Notes: generated by a model from the letters alone, not told the origin. Positions 50,214-60,281 are shown, numbered from the stretch's first letter. The stretch: DNA of 64,000 nucleotides from Tamlana sp038148895 (GCA_038148895.1 JBBVGQ010000004.1), one strand, 5' to 3'. Made by a program: numbers and translations.

Positions 50214-52136
50214 ATGATTAAAAATTCCATTGCATATCGCGTTTACGATTTCTTAAAAAACTATCCGCCATTCAACCTTTTAAAACAAGAAGACCTACTT
50301 GAGGTTTCGAAAAAAGTATCCATTATTTATCTTGAAAAAGGCGATACCGTTTTTAAAAAAGGCGACAGCTTTAACAGTAATTTTTATATCGTAAGAAATG
50401 GTGCCATTACCTTATATCATACCACTAATGAAAACGTTCAGGTTATAGTAAACATTTGTGACGGTGGTGATGTTTTTGGTGTAAGGCCACTTATAGCACA
50501 AGAAGACTATAAGCTTACGGCAACGGCCAATGAAGAATCCATTGTTTACGCCATGCCGATTGAAGCTTTTAGAATAGTGAGCAACAACAATACAGACGTT
50601 TACAAGTTTTTAATTACAGCTTTTGCCACCAATACTTTCGATCCCTACACTGCCGAAGAAAACAAAAAAATATTTGTTGATTATCTGCCAAATACCGCGC
50701 AAGATATTGTAAACTTTCAAGCAGCAAACTATTCAAAAAATCCTGTTACGTGCAGCCAAGAGTCGTCTTTGAAAGAAGCTGCCATAAAAATGCGAAACCA
50801 TAGAATTGGATGTATCATTGTTGTTGACGAAAGTGATAATCCTGTGGGCATTATAACTAACAGCGATATCAAAAACAAAATTGCCACGGGTGAATTCCCC
50901 ATTGAAACTTGTGTAAAAAACATCATGAGTTCTCCGGTGATCACTTGTAAACGGGGATTGACCGTAGCAGAAGGCCAGTTAAAAATGCTTCAACACAACA
51001 TTGGGCATTTATGCATTACCAAAGACGGCACGGTCAATTCAAAACTCATTGGGGTTTTAACCCATCATGATGTATTGGCCACTTTGGGGAATAACCCAAC
51101 CGTTATTTTAAAAGAAATAAAACGAGCAGACCGCACCAACAGACTTAGGGCAGCCAGACTAACGGCCAACAACTTGCTTAAAAGTTATTTGGAACAAAAC
51201 ATCCCTATAGGGCATATCACGAAAATCATTTCCCAAATAAATGATGCCGTAACCGTTCGTGCCATTCAAATTGCATTGAAAAAAATGCCCACCAAACCAC
51301 CGGTAGAATTCTCTTGGATAGCATTGGGAAGCCAAGGCAGAAAAGAACAATTACTATTTACGGACCAAGATAATGCCCTTATTTTTGAGGATGTTCCAGA
51401 AAATAAATATGAGGAAACCCAGGCTTATTTTTTAGAGCTTTCAAAATTGGTGAGTAAATCATTAAATAAAATTGGGTTTCAATATTGTGAAGCCGATATG
51501 ATGGCGAGTAATCCAGAATGGTGCAAATCTATTAGCGAGTGGAAAAATCAATTTAAGGATTGGATTTTAAATACTGATGACAAGGCCATCTTACTGTCTT
51601 CCATATTCTTTGATTTCAATCACATTTACGGAAAAAAAGCTTTGGTGGAACAGCTATCCGATTCCATATATGAAACTTTGGATGAAACCACATTATTTTT
51701 TAGATTTTTAGGTCGAGATGCCCTTAAAAACCCCCCTCCCCTTGGTTTTTTTAAACAATTTGTCGTGGAGAAGGATAATGAGCAAAAAGATTTATTCAAC
51801 ATTAAAAGTCGCGCTATTATGCCATTGGTTGATGCAGCTAGATTGCTTATTTTAAAGAATAAAGTAAAGGGAGTAAACAATACCGCCGATAGGTTTGAAA
51901 AAATGGCAGATATAGACCCCAACAACAAAGAGTTGTACCAATCTTGTGCCTACGCCTTTAAAGCACTGATCAAGTTCAAGACCAAACAAGGTTTGTTGCA
52001 CAACAACTCAGGCAAATACATAGAAATTGAAACGCTTACCAAAGAGGAACAGTTAAAGCTAAGGCGTTGCTTTAAACCCATCCATGATATTCAGGAAGTT
52101 TTGCAAGTGAGGTTCGATTTAAAAAACTTTGCCTAA
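50214..52136 (+). CDS. DUF294 nucleotidyltransferase-like protein with cNMP and CBS domains
   Basis: The 640-residue protein has a cyclic-nucleotide-binding-like domain (about 20-140), two CBS modules (about 165-295, with RIGCIIVVDESDNPVGIITNSDI and NIGHLCI), the DUF294 putative nucleotidyltransferase domain (about 320-460, SWIALGSQGRKEQLLFTDQDNALIF) and a C-terminal DUF294 helical domain. GSQGR with TDQDN recalls GlnD and the nucleotidyltransferase fold. In Bacteroidota this gene regularly sits with an exonuclease, acs, a sodium symporter and DUF4212, as here, and is thought to regulate acetate uptake or activation; this is family context, not proof. The exonuclease gene starts 1 base after its stop. 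Confidence 0.92.
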   Translation: MIKNSIAYRVYDFLKNYPPFNLLKQEDLLEVSKKVSIIYLEKGDTVFKKGDSFNSNFYIVRNGAITLYHTTNENVQVIVNICDGGDVFGVRPLIAQEDYKLTATANEESIVYAMPIEAFRIVSNNNTDVYKFLITAFATNTFDPYTAEENKKIFVDYLPNTAQDIVNFQAANYSKNPVTCSQESSLKEAAIKMRNHRIGCIIVVDESDNPVGIITNSDIKNKIATGEFPIETCVKNIMSSPVITCKRGLTVAEGQLKMLQHNIGHLCITKDGTVNSKLIGVLTHHDVLATLGNNPTVILKEIKRADRTNRLRAARLTANNLLKSYLEQNIPIGHITKIISQINDAVTVRAIQIALKKMPTKPPVEFSWIALGSQGRKEQLLFTDQDNALIFEDVPENKYEETQAYFLELSKLVSKSLNKIGFQYCEADMMASNPEWCKSISEWKNQFKDWILNTDDKAILLSSIFFDFNHIYGKKALVEQLSDSIYETLDETTLFFRFLGRDALKNPPPLGFFKQFVVEKDNEQKDLFNIKSRAIMPLVDAARLLILKNKVKGVNNTADRFEKMADIDPNNKELYQSCAYAFKALIKFKTKQGLLHNNSGKYIEIETLTKEEQLKLRRCFKPIHDIQEVLQVRFDLKNFA

Positions 52137-52137
52137 T

Positions 52138-52800
52138 ATGAAGTTTACTTGGCCTTTTAAAAAACAGCCTGATTACCCCGAGTTTTTCATGACTTACTTA
52201 AGTCACTTTAAGCAGAAAAACAAAGCCGAAATACACAACACCCGATTTGTGGCCTTTGATACAGAAACCACAGGTTTTAATCGAAAGGAAGACCGTGTTT
52301 TGTCTATTGGCGCCGTGGCCATTATTGGCAAAACCATTGCCGTTAACGATACTTTGGAATTGTATTTAAAACAAGATGTATTTAAGGCAGAAACTGTTGA
52401 GATTCATGGCTTGATGAAAAGCGGCTCTGAAGAAAAAATATCGGAATTGGAAGCTGTTAAGCTTTTTTTGGATTACATAAAAGATGACATACTTATAGCA
52501 CATCATGCTGGTTTTGACAAAGCCATGATCAACAACATGTTGGCAAGGCATGGTTTGGGCAAATTAAAAAACAGGTTTATTGATACAGGAGTGATGTACA
52601 ATAAATCGCTACATATTATTTACAAAGACAACACCAAGCCATATACTTTGGACTTTTTATGTAAGGAATTGAACGTTCAACCCATAGACAGGCACACAGC
52701 CACAGGCGATGCCCTTATTACGGCTTTGGTATTTTTAAAAATCTTGGCACGTCTGGGTAAAAGAAAAAAATTGACTTGGGGGTATTTGTTGAATAATTAG
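52138..52800 (+). CDS. 3'-5' exonuclease, DnaQ/PolC-epsilon type
   Basis: From the ATG at 52138 the protein has 220 residues. The DEDDh active site is visible: FVAFDTETTGFNRKEDRVLSIGA (exo I), AHHAGFDKAMINNML (exo II) and HTATGDALITALVFL (exo III with H and D). It degrades DNA 3' to 5', as a proofreading-type domain, but in this neighbourhood it accompanies the DUF294 regulator of the acetate gene group. It ends the plus-strand pair and converges on the minus-strand genes after 52855. Confidence 0.92.
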   Translation: MKFTWPFKKQPDYPEFFMTYLSHFKQKNKAEIHNTRFVAFDTETTGFNRKEDRVLSIGAVAIIGKTIAVNDTLELYLKQDVFKAETVEIHGLMKSGSEEKISELEAVKLFLDYIKDDILIAHHAGFDKAMINNMLARHGLGKLKNRFIDTGVMYNKSLHIIYKDNTKPYTLDFLCKELNVQPIDRHTATGDALITALVFLKILARLGKRKKLTWGYLLNN

Positions 52801-52854
52801 AAGCACTATTATATCATCTCCGTAAGAGCAGTTATAAATTGTTCAAAACCATTT

Positions 52855-53166
52855 TTATAAATTAAATTCACGTATATCTTGGTTGGTATTCACTCTTTTT
52901 AAACATTCAGTTATTAATACCGAAACCCTTTTCGTTGGAATCAACGTGTAATCGTAAACAGTTCCAATTTCATTCTTTTTTGAAGAATCCCATTCATATT
53001 CAGTTCCGTTTTCGTCAATAATTATTGAATTTCCTTCAAATAAATCTTGCCACTCCACTCGTCCGGTCAAATCAACAATGTTCTCGTAAACTACAACTTG
53101 GTGTTCTGAATTTACTTTATCAATTAAAAATATCATTGGTTTTGGTGCATGGTTTACAACTGACAT
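52855..53166 (-). CDS. Hypothetical protein behind acs
   Basis: The 103-residue protein starts at the ATG at 53166, which shares one base with the acs stop (TGATG), so it is coupled to acs. It has a hydrophobic strand start (APKPMIFLIDKVNSEHQVVVYENIVDL) and charged later parts (GTEYEWDSSKKNEIGTVYDYTLIPT), no signal peptide and no membrane segment. I do not recognise the family. Placement at the end of the acs operon suggests a small soluble partner, but nothing else supports a role. Confidence 0.65.
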   Translation of the reverse strand: MSVVNHAPKPMIFLIDKVNSEHQVVVYENIVDLTGRVEWQDLFEGNSIIIDENGTEYEWDSSKKNEIGTVYDYTLIPTKRVSVLITECLKRVNTNQDIREFNL

Positions 53167-55073
53167 CAAAGTGCATTATCAATAATATCCTGCACTACTT
53201 CAGGATTCAACAATGTACTGGTATCACCCAAATTACTGGTGTCTTTACAGGCTATTTTACGTAAAATACGGCGCATGATTTTTCCAGAACGGGTTTTTGG
53301 TAAACCAACGGTAAACTGTATTTTATCCAATTTGGCAATCGGGCCAATATGCTCGGTAATGATTTGGTTGATTTCCTTGCGTAGGTTGTTTTGATCCCTG
53401 CTTTCTCCTGTGTCCTTCAAAATAACATAACCATACAAAGCATTTCCTTTAATGTCGTGCGGGAACCCAACTATGGCGCTTTCTGCAACCGCAGGGTGTT
53501 CATTAATGGCGTCTTCAATAGGTGCTGTTCCAAGATTATGGCCAGATACAATAATAACATCGTCTACCCTGCCCGTAATCCTATAGTAGCCAACCTCGTC
53601 ACGCATGGCACCATCTCCTGTAAAATATTTGTTTTCAAAGGCCGAAAAATAGGTATCCTTATACCTTTGGTGATTGCCCCAAATGGTTCGTGCTATACTT
53701 GGCCATGGGAATTTAATACACAAACGTCCATCAATTTGATTGCCTTTTAGCTCCTTGCCATTTTCATCCATCAACGCTGGTTGAATTCCAATAAACGGCA
53801 AGGTGGCGTATGTTGGTTTTGTTGGCGTAACAAATGGTATCGGTGAAATCAAGATGCCTCCCGTTTCGGTTTGCCACCACGTGTCCACAATCGGGCTCTT
53901 CTTTTTCCCAATGTTGTCGTTATACCAATGCCAAGCTTCTTCGTTAATAGGCTCACCAACAGAACCCAAAACTTTCAATGATGATAAATCATGTTTTTCA
54001 ATCAAATCTACACCTTCTTTGGCCAAAGCACGGATGGCCGTTGGTGCAGTGTAGAATTGGTTGACTTTGTGCTTTTCAACTATTTCCCAAAAACGTCCAA
54101 AATCAGGATAACTAGGCACTCCCTCAAACATGACTGTGGTTGCCCCGTTTGCCAACGGACCATAGACAATATAACTATGCCCGGTTATCCAACCTATATC
54201 GGCGGTACACCAATACACATCGTGTTCTCTATACTGAAATACATTCTTAAACGTATAGGCTGTATAAACCATATAGCCGGCCGTAGTGTGAACCATGCCT
54301 TTTGGCTTACCCGTAGAACCTGAAGTGTACAAAATAAACAACGGATCTTCCGCATTCATCACTTCTGCCACACAATCTTCATAGGCCTCATCCAGTAATG
54401 GTTTTAACCATAGGTCACGACCTTCTTTCATATTGATGTTTGAATTAATACGTTTGGCCACCAAAACCTTATCCACACTTGGGCATACTTCTAAAGCTTC
54501 ATCAACAATACCTTTTAAATCAATAGTTTTTGCACCGCGATATGAACCATCACTGGTAATGACCATTTTACAATCGCTGTCGTTTATCCTAGTGGCCAAG
54601 GCGGTTGACGAAAACCCGGCAAAAACAACCGAATGAATAGCGCCTATTCTGGCACAGGCCAAAACAGAAATGGCCAACTCAGGAATCATGGGTAAATAAA
54701 CACAGACCCTATCCCCCTTCTTTATGCCTTGCTCTTTTAACACATTGGCAAACTTACACACACGCTCATGCAATTGTCTGTAAGTGATATGTTCCGCAGG
54801 TTCTTTCGGGTCATTAGGTTCAAACAAAATGGCTGTTTTATCACCTCGAGTTGTTAAATGCCTATCTATACAGTTTTCTGTAATATTAAGTTGCGCCCCT
54901 TCAAACCACTTGATTTCTGGTTTACTGAAATCCCAACTCAGCACATTGTCCCATTTTTTGCGCCACATGAAATGCTCCTCGGCCACTTCTTCCCAAAAAT
55001 TTTCGGGCTCACGGATTGATTTTCGGTAAACTTGATAATATTCTTCTAAATGTTTTATGTGGTAATTACTCAT
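53166..55073 (-). CDS. acs: Acetate-CoA ligase (acetyl-CoA synthetase)
   Basis: The 635-residue enzyme is a full-length AMP-forming acetyl-CoA synthetase. Motifs are ILYTSGSTGKPKGMVHTTAGY (AMP binding), WWQTETGGILISPIP, YFTGDGAMRDEVGYYRITGRVDDVI and the C-terminal LPKTRSGKIMRRILRKIA with the lysine that is acetylated for control. It makes acetyl-CoA from acetate, ATP and CoA in the cytosol. It leads an operon with a small unknown gene and lies next to a sodium symporter/DUF4212 pair. Confidence 0.97.
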   Translation of the reverse strand: MSNYHIKHLEEYYQVYRKSIREPENFWEEVAEEHFMWRKKWDNVLSWDFSKPEIKWFEGAQLNITENCIDRHLTTRGDKTAILFEPNDPKEPAEHITYRQLHERVCKFANVLKEQGIKKGDRVCVYLPMIPELAISVLACARIGAIHSVVFAGFSSTALATRINDSDCKMVITSDGSYRGAKTIDLKGIVDEALEVCPSVDKVLVAKRINSNINMKEGRDLWLKPLLDEAYEDCVAEVMNAEDPLFILYTSGSTGKPKGMVHTTAGYMVYTAYTFKNVFQYREHDVYWCTADIGWITGHSYIVYGPLANGATTVMFEGVPSYPDFGRFWEIVEKHKVNQFYTAPTAIRALAKEGVDLIEKHDLSSLKVLGSVGEPINEEAWHWYNDNIGKKKSPIVDTWWQTETGGILISPIPFVTPTKPTYATLPFIGIQPALMDENGKELKGNQIDGRLCIKFPWPSIARTIWGNHQRYKDTYFSAFENKYFTGDGAMRDEVGYYRITGRVDDVIIVSGHNLGTAPIEDAINEHPAVAESAIVGFPHDIKGNALYGYVILKDTGESRDQNNLRKEINQIITEHIGPIAKLDKIQFTVGLPKTRSGKIMRRILRKIACKDTSNLGDTSTLLNPEVVQDIIDNAL

Positions 55074-55148
55074 TGTTTATACTGTATAGTTTAGGTTTCT
55101 AAATTAATAAAATCGGCGCAAAATTTTCTGTACATGTCTTCAATAATT

Positions 55149-55245
55149 TGGGCGTTACCACGCTAAGGCGCGGTCAGGCTTTACGTTACAAGTCCTCGCT
55201 CCTGCTTCGCTGTGGGCTTTCCACTGCAATCCTTAACGCGGGGCT
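55149..55245. repeat. G+C-rich extragenic repeat-like element
   Basis: GGGCGTTA at the left and TTAACGCGGG at the right form an inverted end pair. Between them is a G+C-rich stretch with CGGTCAGGCTTTACG, CCTCGCTCCTGCTTCGC and GGGCTTTCCACTGCAATCC. It stands out from the AT-rich neighbours. Similar sequences are widespread between genes in Flavobacteriaceae by my memory; only one copy is present in this window. Confidence 0.5.
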
Positions 55246-55263
55246 TTTCAAAAGGCCAACAAA

Positions 55264-56997
55264 TTAATGGGTAGCCTCTCCTGCCCCACTTGGAATTCTA
55301 ATATTTTCTACAATGTCTTGAACGTCTTCTGGAGGTGCTGGCGTGAATTGAACAATAATTATTGATACAACAAAATTTAAAACCATAGCCACAACACCAA
55401 AGCCCTCAGGTGAAATACCAAACCACCATTCGCTTTTATCGGGCGTAACCTCATCAAACCAGCCTAGTCTATATTTTACCATATATAAAACCATAGAGAC
55501 AATGCCCACAACCATTCCAGCGATGGCACCTTCCTTGTTCATTTTTTTATAGAAAATCCCCAGAATAATGGCAGGGAAAAACGATGCAGCCGCCAAACCA
55601 AACGCCAAGGCAACGGTAGCGGCAACAAATCCTGGTGGATTGATACCGAAATACCCAGCAACGCAAACAGCAACAACAGCCGAAAAACGAGCAGAAATAA
55701 GTTCGCCTTGTTCAGAAATATTTGGATTTATCATCTTTTTGATTAAATCGTGTGACACCGAAGATGAAATCACCAACAACAATCCCGCTGCCGTTGATAA
55801 AGCTGCTGCCAATCCACCAGCCGCAACCAATGCAACAACCCAGTTTGGTAATTTAGCAATTTCAGGATTTGCTAAAACCATAATATCGTTATCAACTACC
55901 AATTCATTTTTATCTTTGTCCGCCACATATTGAATGAGTCCGTCATTGTTCTTATCCGTAAACGTAATCAATCCCGTTGCCTCCCACTTTTTGAACCATT
56001 CAGGTACAGTTTCATAAGGTTTGTTTGAAACCGTTTCAATCATATTTGTTCTCGCAAAAACCGAAACAGCAGGTGCCGTAGTATATAAAATAACGATGAG
56101 CAATAATGCCAATCCTGCAGATTTACGGGCATCCCTTACTCGTTTTACTGTGAAGAAACGCACAATAACATGGGGCAAACCAGCGGTTCCCACCATTAAG
56201 GCCAAGGTGATGGCAAAAACATCAATCATAGATTTTGACCCTTCCGTATATTCAGCAAAACCAAGGTCGGTACTCAAACCGTCCAATTTATCCAATAAAT
56301 ACGTTCCCGATCCATCGGCAACAGTGCTTCCAAAGCCCAATTGTGGGATAGGATTACCTGTCATTTGTATGGAAATAAAAATAGCTGGCACCATAAAGGC
56401 AAAAATCAGCACACAATATTGCGCCACTTGGGTATAGGTGATGCCTTTCATACCTCCTAAAACGGCATAAAAAAGTACAATAATCATCCCGATGATGACA
56501 CCTGTATTGATATTTACCTCCAAAAAACGTGAAAACACCAATCCAACACCACGCATTTGGCCTGCAACATAAGTGAATGAGACCAAAAGTGCACAGATAA
56601 CGCCCACCAAACGGGCAGTATTTGAATAATAGCGGTCACCAATAAAGTCCGGTACGGTAAACTTTCCGAATTTGCGCAAATAAGGCGCCAATAAAAGTGC
56701 CAACAACACATAACCACCTGTCCAACCCATCAAATAAACGGCACCGTCATAGCCTGCGAAAGAAATAATCCCAGCCATGGATATGAATGAGGCTGCACTC
56801 ATCCAATCGGCAGCCGTGGCCATTCCATTGGCTAAAGGTGACACACCGCCTCCTGCTACATAAAACTCTTTAGTGGAACCAGCCCTGGACCACATGGCGA
56901 TTCCGATGTATAATGTAAATGTGAGTCCGACTAAAATATAGGTCCAATTCTGCACGCTGACAGACTCAGCCAAAAATATACTACTTATCATACCCAT
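55264..56997 (-). CDS. Sodium:solute symporter with DUF4212 partner (acetate-type)
   Basis: The 577-residue protein has 13 predicted membrane segments. SSS family marks are STKEFYVAGGGVSPLANGMATAADWMSAASFISMAG near 40-80 and ITYTQVAQYCVLIFAFMVP, and VGTAGLPHVIVRFFTVKR near 270. This is the VC_2705 type (also called ActP-like), which imports acetate or similar short acids with sodium. An acidic insert near 345-375 with NNDGLIQYVADKDKNEL looks like a calcium-binding loop. It overlaps the upstream DUF4212 gene by 17 bases, and acs lies 190 bases downstream. Confidence 0.93.
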   Translation of the reverse strand: MGMISSIFLAESVSVQNWTYILVGLTFTLYIGIAMWSRAGSTKEFYVAGGGVSPLANGMATAADWMSAASFISMAGIISFAGYDGAVYLMGWTGGYVLLALLLAPYLRKFGKFTVPDFIGDRYYSNTARLVGVICALLVSFTYVAGQMRGVGLVFSRFLEVNINTGVIIGMIIVLFYAVLGGMKGITYTQVAQYCVLIFAFMVPAIFISIQMTGNPIPQLGFGSTVADGSGTYLLDKLDGLSTDLGFAEYTEGSKSMIDVFAITLALMVGTAGLPHVIVRFFTVKRVRDARKSAGLALLLIVILYTTAPAVSVFARTNMIETVSNKPYETVPEWFKKWEATGLITFTDKNNDGLIQYVADKDKNELVVDNDIMVLANPEIAKLPNWVVALVAAGGLAAALSTAAGLLLVISSSVSHDLIKKMINPNISEQGELISARFSAVVAVCVAGYFGINPPGFVAATVALAFGLAAASFFPAIILGIFYKKMNKEGAIAGMVVGIVSMVLYMVKYRLGWFDEVTPDKSEWWFGISPEGFGVVAMVLNFVVSIIIVQFTPAPPEDVQDIVENIRIPSGAGEATH

Positions 56998-57235
56998 ATT
57001 TTTTATCCAGTTTATTCATTAAGCGCACATACACAAAAATGAGTATTACAAATACGTACATTGAGCCCTGCTGGGCAAACCAAAAGCCAAGTTTAAAGCC
57101 ACCTAGTTTTATTTCATTCAACGCATCTTTAAATAAAATACCTGCTCCAAAAGAGACCAAGAACCAAATGGTTAAAAGGATAAATAGATACCTAATGTTT
57201 TCTTTCCAGTAGGCTTTTGCATTGTTTTTTGTCAT
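56981..57235 (-). CDS. DUF4212 small subunit of the sodium symporter
   Basis: This 84-residue protein has two membrane helices (YLFILLTIWFLVSFGAGILF and GSMYVFVILIFVYVRLMNKL) and matches DUF4212 including the GFKLGFWFAQQGS motif. The family accompanies VC_2705-type symporters as a small subunit, as here with a 17-base overlap. It precedes the symporter in the operon and should be required for, or modulate, transport. Confidence 0.93.
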   Translation of the reverse strand: MTKNNAKAYWKENIRYLFILLTIWFLVSFGAGILFKDALNEIKLGGFKLGFWFAQQGSMYVFVILIFVYVRLMNKLDKKYGYDK

Positions 57236-57361
57236 ATTATTTAGTTTTAGTTGGTTATCAATCTTTTCAAATAGGGAAGCTATTCAATTTAATAATCTAG
57301 CCAAACTTAAAAGACCATGTATCAAATAAATAACCTAATTCGCTCAATTCCATCCTGTACT

Positions 57362-58726
57362 TTACTGCTTCAATCTATATTTAAAATATGTTTTGGCTTC
57401 CTTCACCACTTTTGGAGACAATAAAATTGTTGCCAACATGGTAGGAACGGCCATTAAAGCAAAAACTCCATCAATGAGGTTAAGCATGACGCTAAAGGGG
57501 GTTGTTGCAGCTAATATAATGCTTACAACATAAAAGTAATTGTAGTATTGCTTTTTATTCGCCCCAATTAAAAAGGATAGACATTTTGAGCCGTAATAAG
57601 AATAGGAAAATAAAGATGAAACGCTAAAAATGAAAACACAAACCATAAGCAAGTATTTTCCAAAACCAGGCATGGATTGGTTAAATGCTGCCGCCGTTAA
57701 GCTCACGCCATTATCTGCCGAAGTTTGCCAAACGCCTGTAACCAGAATAGCCAAAGCCGTTAAAGTACAAACAACCAACGTATCGATGGCAGGACCCAAC
57801 ATAGCTACCAAACCCTCACGAATGGGCTCATCTGTTTTTGCTGCCCCGTGCGCCAATGGCGCTGTGCCAATACCTGCTTCATTGGAAAATGCCCCACGGC
57901 GAATTCCTAATAAAATGAGTGCGCCTAAAACACCACCCATAAATGCTTCACCATTGTAATAGCTTCCAGAAAAGGCATCGGTAAAAATCATTAGAAAATA
58001 TTTTGGAACTACTTGATAATTAGAAATCAAAATATACGCTACCAAAACAAAATACAAAAGCACCATAGACGGTACTAATTTGGAAGCCGCATTACTTATT
58101 CTTTTTAATCCACCTAAGATAATTGCGGCAGTCAAAATCACTAAAATTACAGCCAAAATTAAATTGGACTTCAACCCCACTTCTAACCCATTTGGAATCA
58201 ATATTATATCGTTAATAGCCTGAACCAATTGATTCACATTCACAACGGGTAAAGCACCAATCATTCCAAAAACACTAAACATGATGGCCAATGGTTTCCA
58301 TGACTTTCCCAAACCTTCAACTATAAAATACATCGGGCCACCCTGCAATTCTCCGTCACTGTCTTTTCCCCGATACATCACCGCCAATGTACATGTAAAG
58401 AATTTGGTGGACATCCCCACAATGGCACTAACCCACATCCAAAACATAGCGCCAGGCCCACCAACCGAAATGGCAACCGCTACCCCAGCAATATTGCCCA
58501 TACCAATTGTAGAGGACAGTGCCGTTGTTAAGGCTTTAAAATGTGAAATGTGCCCTGGATCATTGGGGTCATCATATTTACCGCGTAACACATCAATGGC
58601 ATGACCGAAATACCGAAAGGGTAAAAATTTGGATAAAATCAAAAGATACAAACCTCCCCCAATCAACAAAATAACTAGTGGCAAACCCCAAGCATAATCA
58701 GAAAAGGCTTTAATCAACTGTTCCAT
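57362..58726 (-). CDS. Alanine/glycine:cation symporter (AGCS family)
   Basis: The 454-residue protein has ten or more membrane helices. Family signatures are ALTTALSSTIGMGNIAGVAVAISVGGPGAMFWMWVSAIVGM in the N-terminal half and RGAFSNEAGIGTAPLAHGAAKTDEPIREGL in the C-terminal half. It takes up alanine or glycine with sodium. It is a single minus-strand gene, upstream of which a divergent acyltransferase-like gene starts. The 126 bases between it and DUF4212 hold nothing clear. Confidence 0.95.
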   Translation of the reverse strand: MEQLIKAFSDYAWGLPLVILLIGGGLYLLILSKFLPFRYFGHAIDVLRGKYDDPNDPGHISHFKALTTALSSTIGMGNIAGVAVAISVGGPGAMFWMWVSAIVGMSTKFFTCTLAVMYRGKDSDGELQGGPMYFIVEGLGKSWKPLAIMFSVFGMIGALPVVNVNQLVQAINDIILIPNGLEVGLKSNLILAVILVILTAAIILGGLKRISNAASKLVPSMVLLYFVLVAYILISNYQVVPKYFLMIFTDAFSGSYYNGEAFMGGVLGALILLGIRRGAFSNEAGIGTAPLAHGAAKTDEPIREGLVAMLGPAIDTLVVCTLTALAILVTGVWQTSADNGVSLTAAAFNQSMPGFGKYLLMVCVFIFSVSSLFSYSYYGSKCLSFLIGANKKQYYNYFYVVSIILAATTPFSVMLNLIDGVFALMAVPTMLATILLSPKVVKEAKTYFKYRLKQ

Positions 58727-58816
58727 AATTACCCAATATTTTATAAATATATCACTTTAAGCACATACACATTCCATTATTTAAAAGTATATTTATACAG
58801 GTAAAAACCTATTGTA

Positions 58817-59923
58817 TTGCAAGTAACCCGATTATATTTTATTGATGCCGTAAGGGCATTTGCCATTTTAATGATGCTGCAAGGACATTTTATTGACACC
58901 TTGCTAATGCCCATTTACAGAGACAAAGCTAACCTGGCATATAACATATGGTCTTATTTTAGAGGGATTACAGCACCTACTTTTTTTACCATTTCCGGAT
59001 TGGTTTTTACGTATTTGTTGTTGCGCGCCTATGCCAAAGGTGATGACAAGGCCAGAATTAAAAAAGGTCTTTTTAGGGGCTTACTACTTCTAGCCATTGG
59101 TTACAGTTTGCGTATCAATATCATCAGTTGGTTAAAGGGTTATTTTAACAGTTATTTTTTCGTTATTGATGTATTGCAATGCATTGGTCTGTCATTAATC
59201 TTTTTGGTCGGTCTACATCTGCTACTTAAAAAGCACAGCTATTTTTTTTCGGTGGTATTGTTCACCATTGGGTGTATTTGTTTTGTAACCGAACCGCTTT
59301 ATAGAAACCTTACTATTGAAGGTGTCCCGAAATTTCTGTCTAATTACATGTCCAAATCAAACGGTTCTGTGTTTACCATTTTACCTTGGTTTGGCTATTC
59401 GGCTTTTGGAGCCTTTATATCCACCGTATTTTTTAGGCATGTGCACCGCGAACGGTTTAAAGTGTTTACCATAGCAACCTTTTTTATTGTTGGGTATTTA
59501 CTCATTTACCAATCTTCTTGGGTTTTAATTAGATTATCCGGGATTACCGGTATAGAACTGTTAAAAGAGAGTGCCGACTATAATTACTTATTCACCAGAT
59601 TGGGCAATGTACTCATTCTATTTGGGGTATTCTATAGCATTGAACGGTTTTTAAAACAATCCATCATAGCCCGGATTGGCGAAAAAACGTTATCCATTTA
59701 TGTTATTCATTTTATATTGCTTTACGGAAGCTTTACGGGTTACGGGTTAAAACGGTTTTTTAACCAATCTTTAAGTCCGTACGAAGCCATCCTTGGAGCC
59801 TTGCTGTTCATGTTAGTGGTCTGTTTTATTTCGTTCCACTATGCCAAGACCAATACCTTTGTGTATAATTTAATTCGAAAACTCACCGATAAAGTTAAAG
59901 ACTACTACCATGGCCTACGATGA
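58817..59923 (+). CDS. DUF1624 / heparan-alpha-glucosaminide N-acetyltransferase-like membrane protein
   Basis: The 368-residue protein starts at a TTG at 58817; no ATG is near. It has about ten helices. RLYFIDAVRAFAILMMLQGHFIDTLL at the start has the D-R-G/A-H pattern of the HGSNAT/DUF1624 family, and TAPTFFTISGLVFTYLL follows. The C-terminal half contains GEKTLSIYVIHFILLYGSF, typical for membrane acyltransferases. It probably transfers an acyl group across the membrane to a surface glycan or lipid; substrate unknown. It overlaps the TfoX gene by 14 bases. Confidence 0.85.
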   Translation: MQVTRLYFIDAVRAFAILMMLQGHFIDTLLMPIYRDKANLAYNIWSYFRGITAPTFFTISGLVFTYLLLRAYAKGDDKARIKKGLFRGLLLLAIGYSLRINIISWLKGYFNSYFFVIDVLQCIGLSLIFLVGLHLLLKKHSYFFSVVLFTIGCICFVTEPLYRNLTIEGVPKFLSNYMSKSNGSVFTILPWFGYSAFGAFISTVFFRHVHRERFKVFTIATFFIVGYLLIYQSSWVLIRLSGITGIELLKESADYNYLFTRLGNVLILFGVFYSIERFLKQSIIARIGEKTLSIYVIHFILLYGSFTGYGLKRFFNQSLSPYEAILGALLFMLVVCFISFHYAKTNTFVYNLIRKLTDKVKDYYHGLR

Positions 59924-60281
59924 ATTTTTAGCCGACCGAATTAGGCAGCAACTCAATGAAAAACATGTAGTATTTTCCGAATTGAAAATGATGGGTGGCC
60001 TGTGCTTTAAAGTAGACGATAAAATGCTTTGTGGCATTCATATAGACAAAAAATATGGCGATAGTTTGCTCATGGCACGTATTGGGGAATCGGTTTATGA
60101 ACACGAGCTTAAAAAACCTGAATGCCTGCCCATGGATTTTACGGGACGCCCCATGAAAGGCTATATTTTTGTTACACCTGAAGGTTTTGATGCCGATAAT
60201 GATTTAGCCTATTGGATTGATTTATGTTTGGCGTTTAGCCCTTTTGCAAAATTGAGTAAGAAAAGAAAAGGAGATAAATAA
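59910..60281 (+). CDS. TfoX/Sxy N-terminal domain protein
   Basis: The 123-residue protein has the TfoX N-terminal domain: MAYDEFLADRIRQQLNEKHVVFSELKMMGGLCFKVDDKMLCGIH, then ARIGESVYEH, and PMDFTGRPMKGYIFVTPEGF. There is no TfoX C-terminal domain. In gamma-proteobacteria full-length TfoX induces competence, but single-domain copies are widespread and their function is unknown. It starts 14 bases before the upstream stop and is co-transcribed with the acyltransferase-like gene. Confidence 0.9.
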   Translation: MAYDEFLADRIRQQLNEKHVVFSELKMMGGLCFKVDDKMLCGIHIDKKYGDSLLMARIGESVYEHELKKPECLPMDFTGRPMKGYIFVTPEGFDADNDLAYWIDLCLAFSPFAKLSKKRKGDK

